64,000 nucleotides of DNA from Calamus simplicifolius. Lineage: Eukaryota; Streptophyta; Magnoliopsida; Arecales; Arecaceae. Positions 1 through 9,850 of this stretch are shown here, piece after piece (position 1 is the stretch's first letter; each line of letters starts with the position of its first letter). A model generated the notes under the pieces. That model made no database searches, was not told the origin of the DNA, and saw nothing but the letters and a program-made list of their open reading frames with translations. A program made the position numbers and the translations under genes. Location of the stretch: positions 152,151 through 216,150 of the forward strand of contig UESW01001616.1 of assembly GCA_900491605.1 (NCBI GenBank), read 5' to 3'.

Positions 1-1353
1 AGATTGTGACATATAGTGAATTTGAACAATGAATTCACCATTATTTAAAGCTAAGAGCAAAAGAAAAAAAAAAAAAGTTATATATGATGGAGAAAAATTA
101 AACATGAAGAATGTAGTGTTTTCCTTAATGATATGATAATCCATCAATAAGCTTTCTTATGATGGGTTAGTTTGTTATTTGCTAAGATTGAGAAAATCTT
201 TTTTTTTAAGAGCTTTATAATGCCAACCATTAGGTGTATAATCAAAGCGTATTTTAAAATATAGTGTAAGAGCTTATATCATTACGTATCTAATTCTATA
301 TCAATTATATATTAGAAAGTTTGTGAATACTTGTATAAGACTAAAAAATATAAGTTTTACTTCTTTTAACTAACTACTTGGATGAAATATTGAATCCCTA
401 CAAATAATATTAAAATGAATCCAACATATAAATCTAGAAAAAATTATAATAGTTTTTCTATAAAGTAAATAAAATATAGAGGGTTATTACAAACCAATCA
501 TGATATAAATCCTTAGTCTAATTAGAACACTAAAACTTGAATAAAGAGAGCACATGGAGCTATGCTGATATATATATATATATATGAGGTAAATTTAACT
601 ACATTTAAATGTAGCTAAATATGGGGCCGGCTCAATTTTTCTTTTTTTATTTTAATCCATATATATTCCATAGACATTCGGTCCTTTTTATTTCTTTTAT
701 CTTTGAAATTTATCAACAATATGAATTTAGGAATAAAGTAAGTAACTGAATTTAGGCTTCATTAATATTTGCTTTAAATATATGCAGTCCAAACCTATCC
801 TCTGCTTTTTCTCTATTTAATATTTGGTTTTGAAGGGTTGCCTTCATTTTGCTTTAAAAAAAATGATGAAAATGTTTTATTTATAAAAATGATAAAATTA
901 CAAAGCAAAGAAAAGGAATCAAAAAAAAAAAAAAAAAAAATCAAGACACGGGAGTTGTTACTCATGAGTGGAGGACAACCTTTTCTGTGGCCCACTGATT
1001 TGCTATCAATTGCTATATTTCTATCAAGTTGCAATAAATATACAATCATAAGCATCCAAAGCTTCGACCCTTAATCCATGAAACCCTTTTTAGATCTTGA
1101 CTTATAGCTAGATCGCACGCCATTTGTTGGAGGCCCCCCCTGAATCAACTTTTCAAAGAAAAAAAGGAATAAATTGGGAACAAACATGACATCGCAACCG
1201 TGTGGCCTGCCGTGTTATGGCCCATGTCCAGGGTGTCACCGTTCGCAGTCCGATCCATCGCATGCCAGGGCGAATTCCACCACCGACGAGATAAATGCTA
1301 TGAACTTGAGAGTCAAATAATAATAATAATAAATAAATAAATAAATTTAAATC
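1..1353. other. AT-rich intergenic DNA, no gene seen
   Basis: Low-complexity AT-rich sequence with A/T runs (for example near 70, 920-940 and 1320-1345) and a short TA repeat near 571-586. Two overlapping ORFs of about 80 codons at 813-1074 lie on opposite strands and owe their length to poly-A and poly-T. I see no conserved protein, RNA gene or splice pattern. Confidence 0.6.
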
Positions 1354-1372
1354 AACTAGCTATTCATAAGTT
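1354..1372. repeat. Left target-site duplication of truncated LINE
   Basis: The 19-base string AACTAGCTATTCATAAGTT ends where the poly-T (LINE poly-A in reverse) begins. The same string recurs at 1893-1911, directly after the other end of the LINE fragment. The last two T may belong to the tail. Confidence 0.85.
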
Positions 1373-1892
1373 TTTTTTTAATAAAAACGGATGATCATAC
1401 TAGTCTAGTGCGATCAGTCTAGATAGATCAGAATACAATATTTGATTAAGAACAGAAGGACATGAGTCATCCTGTTTCCAAACCAAAACCTATATGATGA
1501 GCCACAGTCGTCGCTACCTAATCAGTCCCAGAATTGGCTTCACGATAGGCATGGCGGATCTGAATACTGTCTACATCACTAGCCCATATGTCAAGAAGCA
1601 GAGGATTGACGAGTGCTTGATAGCAGCTATCCTTCTGAATCCAGCAAGATAACTGTAAGATAGTCGCCCTCAATAATAAGGTTATGAACATGCATAATCC
1701 TAATAGCATAGAAAATACCAGTCCAGACTACATAAAGCTCGACCGAAAGGACTGAGGAGTTAAGAATACCGAAGCCATATGCCGTCAGCAAAGCTTCATC
1801 AGACCTCCGAATTACAAAAGCAGAGTCGACAAGCCTATCTCAAACAGTTTCATCAAAGTTAATTTTAACAAACCCTGAAGGGAGACTCCCAA
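1371..1892 (-). mobile_element. 5'-truncated L1-type LINE insertion (RNase H end)
   Basis: On the minus strand this about 520-bp piece matches the 3' end of the two long LINEs in the window. It carries the RNase H C-terminal half, with a readable stretch at 1518-1709 containing HAYREANS, equivalent to HVFYEANT in LINE-2. It is followed by a 3' UTR ending in ATCATCCGTTTTTATT and a poly-A (poly-T at 1371-1379). The other end stops in the RNase H linker (GGGAGTCTCCC region). Frameshifts and stops are present. A 19-bp direct repeat flanks it, so it is a normal target-primed insertion that was 5'-truncated on arrival. Confidence 0.85.
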
Positions 1893-1911
1893 AACTAGCT
1901 ATTCATAAGTT
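1893..1911. repeat. Right target-site duplication of truncated LINE
   Basis: Exact copy of the 19-base sequence at 1354-1372, immediately after the truncated LINE 5' end. It overlaps the first unit of a local tandem duplication. Confidence 0.85.
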
Positions 1912-1949
1912 AACACTTCCCAAGACTAGCTATTCATAAGTTAACACTT
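1894..1949. repeat. 31-bp tandem duplication overlapping the TSD
   Basis: The unit beginning ACTAGCTATTCATAAG and running through TTAACACTTCCCAAG (1894-1924) is followed at once by a second copy, identical over its first 25 bases (1925-1949). Because it overlaps the right TSD, the duplication probably existed in the target or arose during repair of the LINE insertion. Confidence 0.8.
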
Positions 1950-3486
1950 AACAATGCCCATGTATAGGTGCCATTTGATCAAGTAGCGGTTACCATCAAG
2001 GCATCAACCAAGGTTACTAAAAAACATAAAGTGATATAAGTTCATGACTTGAAACCTACATGGCCGTTGCAATTTAACTGATTGTTTTCAATAAGAAGGC
2101 TAGGGTTTTAAAATACCAAAACTTTAGTCATTATAACAGCATGTAATGGCATGGATTGTTAATAGAAAAAATAGGGAAACTTATTTTGGTACTGAATGTT
2201 GACCGGTTGACTTGGTAAATTCTTGTGTGTCAATACAAGGACCTGAGTTTGATTCCATCCTCTGATATTTGATCAGATTTCATAATTTAAGCATCTAGTA
2301 AATCCATATATAGAAATGATAGGAAGAGTTTTTTTTTTAAAAAAAATCAAGGGTGCGACCAAGGCACCTAAAGCTGTGCACTAGATTAGAGAAGAAAATC
2401 TAAAGGAAAAAGCAATGAAAAAAAAAAAAAAACTCCTCCAACGTTTTTATTTTGAAAGTTCTCAAAAACTTGTTAGACGAAGTGCTAAACTCGATATATA
2501 AAAATAGGGCCCTCTCTTGAAAGGATTAGAAGTTGTCGAGCATATGTTATCAAGGACTATTATTTTTAGTTTAGATTTTTCAAGTTTTAGCGTTATATTG
2601 AATGTCATAACCTTCCTTGATTATCTATACTAATAGGCACTTAAGATATGACAAATTTTGGCAATGATAAATGAAAAAGTTAATCAAATCACATATACAT
2701 TACGAAGATCTCTTCTTGATAATTATATACGATAAAATCATGATACAATTGATACCAATGTTTTAAAAATTAAATCGAACAATAAATCAGCTTGACATTT
2801 GGGTCGTGGGTCAATCAGTTCTACTGAATAAATTAGTTTGATCGAATATGATGATATCATAAATTGCTAATTTTATTTATTAAAACTAAAAGTTTAAAAA
2901 TTAGGATTGGACTGATTCTTCATAATCCAGTTCAATGATTTTTTTTTTTTTTATTGAATCATATAAAAGTTAACTTTAATAATAAAATTAGATCAAATAA
3001 TTGATTTTCAATTTGATTCAATTCAATTTTCAAAACCATGGTTGATACTTGCGATCTCCCTACTTGGAAGTCTCTAGAGCCTCAAACCTCTAGATCATCT
3101 CAATTCTAACCGCTGGTTTTTCTCATTTCTTTATCAAATTGATGTAGATCAGTCAATTGTTGGAGTTAATCTAGTGATTAATTATACTAAGTTATGCATT
3201 AAAATTAAGAAGTCATATACCAAGCAAATTTGAATTGGCCCGGGCTGCACTCATCATCAGTTTCGTAGTCCTATGTGATGATTTATCATTGACTAAATTA
3301 GCAGTCTAAATAATTACCTAAAAGAAAATATGAATTGATAATTATGGTATAGCTAAAGTGCATTAAGGACTACTTTAATTCAACATACAATCATATCTAG
3401 GACACACCATCTAGAAAGCTAATCCTAAAGTAGTTAGTTAGTTTTTTTTTTTTTTCTCTGGAAAATCAACTTCTATTCTATCTATT
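1950..3486. other. Intergenic, nothing recognised
   Basis: AT-rich DNA with A/T homopolymers (2331-2346, 2416-2431, 2940-2952). No long ORF, repeat family or RNA gene was recognised. Confidence 0.55.
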
Positions 3487-3489
3487 TAA

Positions 3490-3803
3490 GGTAGTGCTTG
3501 AAATAGGGGATAAGAGGGGATATCATAGCAGAGAATAAAGTTAACCAAAGGGATAATCCATGGTTAACCATGGTTAACCATGGGATATCCCCTCAATTTA
3601 TTCCCTAGAAAATGTAGGAATAGCTAGTTATCCCTCCAAATAAGAGTAAAAAAAGGTTATCCTATGGATTTACCTTTTTGCATTTGATATGATCAATGTG
3701 ATAGCCAAGGGATATCCCTAGGGATAGCTAGGGGGATAGCTAGGGGACAAACTTTATTCCGTACACTTATCCATGAATAACATTTTTTCTATGAAACACT
3801 ACC
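3490..3803 (+). mobile_element. Tourist-like MITE, copy 1
   Basis: A 314-bp non-coding element that starts GGTAGTG and ends CACTACC, i.e. short terminal inverted repeats, flanked by TAA (3487-3489 and 3804-3806). A 3-bp TAA target duplication with GG...CC ends is typical of PIF/Harbinger (Tourist) MITEs. Compared with copy 2 it lacks about 45 bp just inside the left end (CCCTTGG to the CATAACTATAAGGGATAG part). The interior is rich in ATCCATGGTTAACCATGG-type palindromes. The superfamily call is inference from ends and TSD. Confidence 0.7.
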
Positions 3804-3806
3804 TAA

Positions 3807-4152
3807 GGTAGTGTTTGAAATAGGGGATAAGAGGGGATATCCCTTGGATATCCCCTCTTATTCCCAAAAGCCATAACTATAAGGGATAGCAGAGAATAAA
3901 GTTAACCAAAGGAATAATCCATGGTTAACCATGGTTAACCATGGGATATCCCCTCAATTTATTCCATAGAGAATGCAGAAATAGTTGGTTATCCCTCCAA
4001 ATAAGAGTAAAAAAAAAAGTTATCCTATGAATTTACCTTTTTGCATTTGATATGATCAATAGGATAGCCAAGAAATATCCTAGAAATAGCTAAGGGATAA
4101 ACTCTATTCCATACACTTATTTATGAATAATATTTTTTCCATCAACATTACC
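3807..4152 (+). mobile_element. Tourist-like MITE, copy 2 (tandem)
   Basis: Starts GGTAGTGTTTGAAATA directly after the single TAA that ends copy 1 and ends in ATTACC followed by TAG. The sequence follows copy 1 closely throughout and keeps the segment deleted there. The right terminus has drifted (ACATTACC instead of ACACTACC). Sharing one TAA between two copies means one element inserted exactly at the border of the other or arose by unequal exchange. Confidence 0.7.
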
Positions 4153-4259
4153 TAGAGTCTCACTCAACGGCTTCAGCATTTATATTCGCCCCTACTCTCT
4201 TTTACCTTTCCTCTGGTACTTATCTTACCTAAATTGCCGATTTTTAACGCAAATTAATT

Positions 4260-4725
4260 AACGCTGTATATTTATTAAACTTATTCAAGCCGGGCAACCG
4301 AAAGGCCAGATTTCGTGCTTGGAACGGCACTGGATATATTACTGCGGGAACTACTAGTTAGTGCCTTCTCGACAAGTGCGAAGCGCACGTGCAAACCGCT
4401 ACCCCATGACCAGGACCAAGACCAGGAGGAGGCCTTTACTTACGCCTAATAATATTAAATGTCCTCCGTAGCGGGTGCTTTATTGGAGGCTGCTTTCCCT
4501 CAGATCATGTGCTCCCCCCCATTTCCTTCCGCCCGAGGTTGGAAGAAATCGCGAGGCCCGGAGCGTCCGTCACATGGCCGGCCGGCCACGCCTGCACGCT
4601 GGAGAGGGCAAAGCACCCCCATGCCCTCGGATTCTCGTACGCTTTTTGTACTGCACTCGCTGGAGAAGGATGCTCCAAGACAAGAGAACACGTCTCTCCC
4701 CCCTTCGGGAATTTATAAATCAACT
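4260..4725. other. GC-rich orphan patch with overlapping ORFs
   Basis: An island of higher GC between AT-rich blocks. It contains the palindrome GCACGTGC (G-box core, about 4386-4393), CCGGCCGGCC, and ORFs of 60-93 codons in several frames on both strands (4459-4740 +, 4500-4723 -). ORFs open in several frames are expected from base composition, so none is called as a gene. It could be a decayed promoter or gene end, or a fragment of a GC-rich repeat. Confidence 0.35.
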
Positions 4726-4740
4726 TTAAAAAAATGTTAA

Positions 4741-6283
4741 CTATGAGCCATTATAAGACTAGTAAAAAATCATGTTAAAAAAAAAAAAAAAAATTAAGCA
4801 TGTGCTTCATGATTCAGATAAGTTGTTTCAATTCGTCATATATATATATTTATATATAATCTTCATTTCTAACTTTCATTAATTTTTTTTTCATCTCTTT
4901 TCCTTCACAAAATAAAGAGAGTTTAGAAGATTAATCTTTAGCTCATCTTCATCATCTATCTATATTAATTTAAGCATCCAAGAATTTTTGTCAAAAAATT
5001 CTTGATATTCCTTCATGCTCATTTTCTATTGCCAGTGTACAAATTTCTTCGTTTTTACGTCGTCATCTTCATTATCATCTAATGCATAAGATTTTATTGT
5101 GGCATTCTGACACCATTAGCTATCATTAATAAGTAAATTATTTTATGTTCAATTTGAATTGAAGCAAATATAAAGTCCTGCTTTATGTCTTTATTTTTTT
5201 TTTTCAGTTTATTTTATTTTATTTTTATTTTTATTTAGAAAAAACTGAATTTTTTATTTTTTTAGTGCAAACAGATGATAACACTATTTTAACGTGAGCC
5301 AAATTTAAAATATTAAAAAATAAAATTTACTTAAGCACAAAAAAGCAAGAACCTTCCTGCTCAAATAACTTGATTGATGATTTTATCAGTTCACCTCTCA
5401 ATTTCAACCGTATCTCAAGACGTCAATTCTTTCGTGCGTTTGTTTCGAACCATCCAAAATCCGAGAAACCAAAATTTACTTGAAATTTATTCGATCCATA
5501 ATATATAGTTAGTATTAATAATAATAATTAATATGCTATAATTAGTATATTATAAATTTTTTAATATGTAATATATCATATGTATAATTATAATATTATA
5601 AATAATATGAATTCAGCCCCAATCACCCACCCTCATGCTACATTAAAATATTTTTAACAAAAAAACATTATATTTTATATATATTTAAGATTCAATACTT
5701 TTCTCTGCATCAGGCTATCTCAGTTTCCGCTTGACTCGTGAACCTTGATATTTCCAAACTTTTGCCAGATTTCTCTAGGTAGTTGCATATTAATTATACA
5801 ACATTTGTTAGACATTGCGACGAGTAATTAGTATTATTAATAATATAATATATGTTAAAATAGTAATTAATATGCTATAATTATTATATTATTGAATTTA
5901 CTCGTGAAATTGGAGATAAAGCAGCCAAAAATTAATCCCAAACCAGAAGATCTCGTAATGACCAAAGGAGCTACGAATTTTACTGTTAATAATGATAAGA
6001 ATATAAATCTCATGAGCGATTACTAGCATCACAAGATAGCATCACCTTGCTATATGTTCAAACCACATAATTTTAATTTATAAGTAATTTAAATCTAATA
6101 AATCATGTCTCTATAGTGATTAACAATCAAGATTGACCAGATGGAAGTCCAACCATTTTGTACGCAATTATATATACAATATAGACTACAGAATTAAACA
6201 AATTATCTATTATTATAATTGCATATCTAATAATTTTTTATTCTATATTATAGGTACTAGCCTTCTCATACTCATTTTTATCT
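4741..6283. other. AT-rich intergenic DNA, nothing recognised
   Basis: Long A/T runs and short ATAATA-type repeats around 5505-5600 and 5830-5890. No open frame, repeat terminus or RNA gene could be supported. Confidence 0.55.
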
Positions 6284-6561
6284 GATATCCTCTCTTATTC
6301 CCAAAACCATAACTATAAAGGATAGCTCTAGTTAATCCATGGTTAACCATGGGTTATCCCTTAATTTATTCCCTAAAAAATACAGTAATAGCTGGTTATC
6401 CCTCCAAATAAGAGTAAAAAAAAAGTTATCATATGAATTTACCTTTTTGCATTTGATATGATCAATGAGATAGCCAAAGCATATCCCTAGGGATAGTCAC
6501 GGGATAAACTCTATCCCATACACTTATTCAAAGATAATATTTTTTTCTATCAAACACTACC
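6284..6561 (+). mobile_element. Tourist-like MITE, copy 3, left end missing
   Basis: From GATATCC at 6284 this segment follows the MITEs at 3490-4152 (CATAACTATAAAGGATAG, TGCATTTGATATGATCAATG, GGGATAAACTCTATCCCATA) and ends CAAACACTACC followed by TAA at 6562-6564. The first about 35 bp including the left terminal repeat are absent, so it cannot be mobile as it stands. Confidence 0.7.
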
Positions 6562-7930
6562 TAACCAAATCTATCACAAGGCTTAATTGTGAACCTAAAT
6601 GGGATTACTGTATGCTTTAATAATTAGAATTGAAAATAGGATAAACACTTTAGGTTATAACCCTTGTTTTTGGAATGAAACGATAGTTATGCATAAATTC
6701 ACTATATATTTAAAAAATTAAAAATGCCCACTATTTCTTCCTTATAACTTAAAAAAAATATAAGAAAATTTTTGTTTACGTTAAATTATGTGGCTATAAT
6801 GATCAAAATATGGTCCTCTTTAATGTCCTCTTTAACGTATTTTACGCTAATTATTAGCTCAAATTACTCTCTGATAAGAAAAATAAATAGAAATGATAAT
6901 TTTTATTTTAAAAAGAAAAAATTTTCATAATCGTCTCTATAAATGAAGATTTTTTTCATCATATGAGGAATGATAACTCTCTACTCTTTTTTTTTATCTT
7001 CGTCCTATTAGAGAATGTTAACTAGATCTTTAAACCCTATCCTATTCTCTCTCATTCTAGCCCCACCTTGCCCCTACGATATATAAAATTCTATATATAT
7101 ATAAATATACAAGAGTATGTAGTATTTAAGTAAAAGGTTAATACGATAAAGTAAGGATATACTTAATTCTTTTTTGATCCATTGCAGCATCGCTATCTTA
7201 TTCTTATCTTTATTCTATTTCAACTATCGTGGATAAAAAATGATCTACTTCTCATCTCATCCTCATTTTCATAAAAGATAAAGAATCTCTCCTTTGAATT
7301 AGATGGGATGGAATAGGTTTCTACTTTTCAAACTGAAGTTGCCATCCTAAAGATGGTTACGTACTGAGTTACGTGCCTGAGTTGATTACCTTTCCTAGGA
7401 ATGAATTGCTTATCTCGCAGCCCTATTTGTAATTTGTTCCATAAACTTTAATGTCTCTGTTTAGGTTTTCATAAAGCTATTCACACAAATAACCTCCCCA
7501 TAGACAGAGTCAATAGAATTTTAAAACTCTAAAAAGAACAACATACCTCAAATTTCTTCATGATGAATGATAACCTCCAACCCCACTACACCCCTCCCTT
7601 CACTCCAATTATAATTTTTCATCTTCACCCTAACCCCTTTCATTTGGATCCCATCCCATCTTTATGATACATATAAATTTTTAATAAAAAATTATAAAAA
7701 TAATTATATATATATATATAAGTATATAATACTTAAGAATGAAATTAAAGATGTAAGATAAGAATATACTTATTCCCATCACCTCGTCTAATTTCCAGCT
7801 TTGTTCTGTTTCAATTAGTAAAATAAAAATAATTTGTTTTTTATTTTTATTTCCATATAAATTAAGGATTCACTCCTTTGAACGAGTTACATGTTAATCA
7901 AGATGACTTGCCTACTAAGTTACATGTTTT
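6562..7930. other. Intergenic with two diverged copies of a ~350-bp repeat
   Basis: The blocks at about 6965-7310 and 7560-7885 align by eye: a pyrimidine-rich start, CCCCTACG/CCCATCTTTATGATA then ATATAAATTTT, AGTATATAATACTTAAG-like, GATATACTTAATTC/GAATATACTTATTCC, and a common end CTCCTTTGAA. Similar motifs occur at 19640-20045. They have no coding capacity and I cannot name the family. Confidence 0.35.
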
Positions 7931-8049
7931 CAGTGTCTTTTTTTTTGGATTCTCGTAAGCCATTCATGCGAGTAAGATTCGGGATTGTCTTCGTCTTCCT
8001 TGATTTTCTCTGCCAATTGCTGTTGATCCCCATCGATCTTGTGCTAGAG

Positions 8050-9850
8050 ATGTCGTCTTCATCTACCCAGCCTTCGATGGGTCCTGATGCTTCATTGAAC
8101 GCCGAAAAACCGTCGAACAACGCCTGTGCGGGTCGATTTGAGTGGATTTCCCCATCTTCATCTTCGGTGGTGGTGGCTGAACTGGAGCGGCTCTTCCTCG
8201 ACATCATCCAAGTGTCGGTGCAGTCCTTGAAGGAGGAGGAGATTGAGAAGTGGAAGAACCATGTTATCCTTGCTCGCAGCCTTGCTCGTTGATCCCACCA
8301 GAGGTGCTGATGCAGGAATTCTATCGAGCTGGTGTGAAGGGTTAAATTGAAGTTGTGGCAATGGCACACCGGCACTACATGCTCTGATTTACTGATCCTC
8401 TTGCCTCAGACCTGATCCTTGGCAGACCTTGGGTGGTTAATGGCCAACCCATTGCTGTGTCACCATGGCAGGCGGAGTTCATCCCGTCCGAATGTTCTCT
8501 TCTCCAGGCTCTGCTCTGGGTTAGACTGCCTCTGCTTCCCATTGAATTTTGGACGGAGGATATCCTGGCTTCGATTCTCTCTGTGGCTGGGGAATTTCAG
8601 TTCTTGAATGAATTGACCATGAATCGGAGTCGGGATGGTTTTGCTCGTGTTTGTCTTCGGATTGATCTAAGCAAGCCGCTTTGCCCAGGTGCACGAATCA
8701 GAGGGGCTGGATCTCCATTCTGACAGCCTTTTGTTTATGAGAATCTAGATGGAATTTACAGTGGGTGTGGATCTCTGCACTTCTCTAGGAGCTGTGGTTT
8801 GGAGCTGAACTCCCCTTCTTCATCGTCAAGCCTTCGGTATGGGCCATGGATGGCGGCGCTGAGGAGAAGGAAGCTTCCCCTTGTGCAACAGTCAGACTCC
8901 CCTAGGGTCCCTGCTTCAGGTCAGCCAACCCCTCCCTCCCCTGTCATGAAGGATGATTGGCAACTTCCGAAGAAGGTGGCTCGGAGGCATGGTAATCGGG
9001 GGTCGTCCTCTGCTGTTGTTCCCCTGAGCCTATCTCCTCTTTCTCGGAAGATTGATCTTGTGGTTAAAGAGGTTGTGTGCCAATCTGGTTCCATTGTGTC
9101 GGATGCTGTTGCTAACTTGCCTATGTTAGCCATAGTGGATCCTCTGAAGACTATGATTCAGGTACCAGTACAGATCGACTCTATTGGCCCCTTGATCTTA
9201 TCTCTGCAGTCTAAGGATGATGCATGCCGGTCTGTGGCTTGCGTGCCGGTTGGAATGGAAGGGGGACCCCAGGCTTCTGAGTCAGCCTTGGTCTCTGTTC
9301 CGTGTCCTCTGTGAACATAGGGACTAATGTCTCTAATCCTTTTGGGTTTGGGGGTCCAAGTTTGGGGACCTCTCTCTCTATGGCCCGTGGTGATGGTTTA
9401 TCTGGCCCATCGAAGCGGGTTCGGCTTGTTGAGCCGCTGTCGCAGCGGATTACCTCCAAAGCTTCTAAGGTCAAAGGAAAAAGCCCAATCAGAGGGAATG
9501 CTAAAGTGAATGGATCTTTTACCTTCTCGGCATTGCCCGATTCTCCTAGGGATTCGGAGGGCCTAATCGGACGAAGATTGCAGAAGGCCCGCCGCAGAGA
9601 CAGTCTGACACCGGGGCCTGCCTTTATGTTACCATTATCGGCTCCGTTGGGTGGTCAGAACCACAAGGTGGCGGTTGGCCTTCTCAAGGAAGCCATACTG
9701 AAACATGGATTAGCAGAGCCTATGGATTCATCCCGGGTGGATGCGTGTAGTGGTCAGGGTCCTGAGGGTCCCCTGTTGCTTAAGGATCACCTTGCTGAGC
9801 AGGTGATGGGGGGTACTGACGGCCTCCCTCCCTCTTCAAATTCTAAATGA
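8050..9850 (+). pseudogene. LINE-1 ORF1, decayed gag-like RNA-binding protein
   Basis: Starts at ATG 8050, matching the start of ORF1 in LINE-2. It breaks at a TGA ending at 8292 and continues in other frames at 8433-8723, 8799-9314 and 9302-9850. The N-terminal part corresponds to the DUF4283 domain (the LPLLPIEFWTEDILASILS segment matches LPSLPMEFWKEDFFRSIS in LINE-2). A degenerate zinc knuckle follows near 8767 (SGCGSLHFSRSCGLE; the first Cys of the FCPKCGSLHLEGPC form in LINE-2 is replaced by Ser). The tail is Ser/Pro-rich and basic. Expected role: cytoplasmic RNP formation with LINE RNA. The stop TGA overlaps the ORF2 start as ATGA (9847-9850). Confidence 0.85.

Noticed and set aside
813..1074. 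Overlapping ORFs on both strands
   Set aside because: They consist largely of poly-K and poly-F from A/T runs and have no motif or homologous context.
4459..4740. 93-codon ORF and four shadows in the GC-rich patch
   Set aside because: Open in several frames on both strands because of base composition. No domain, no codon preference, no splice sites.
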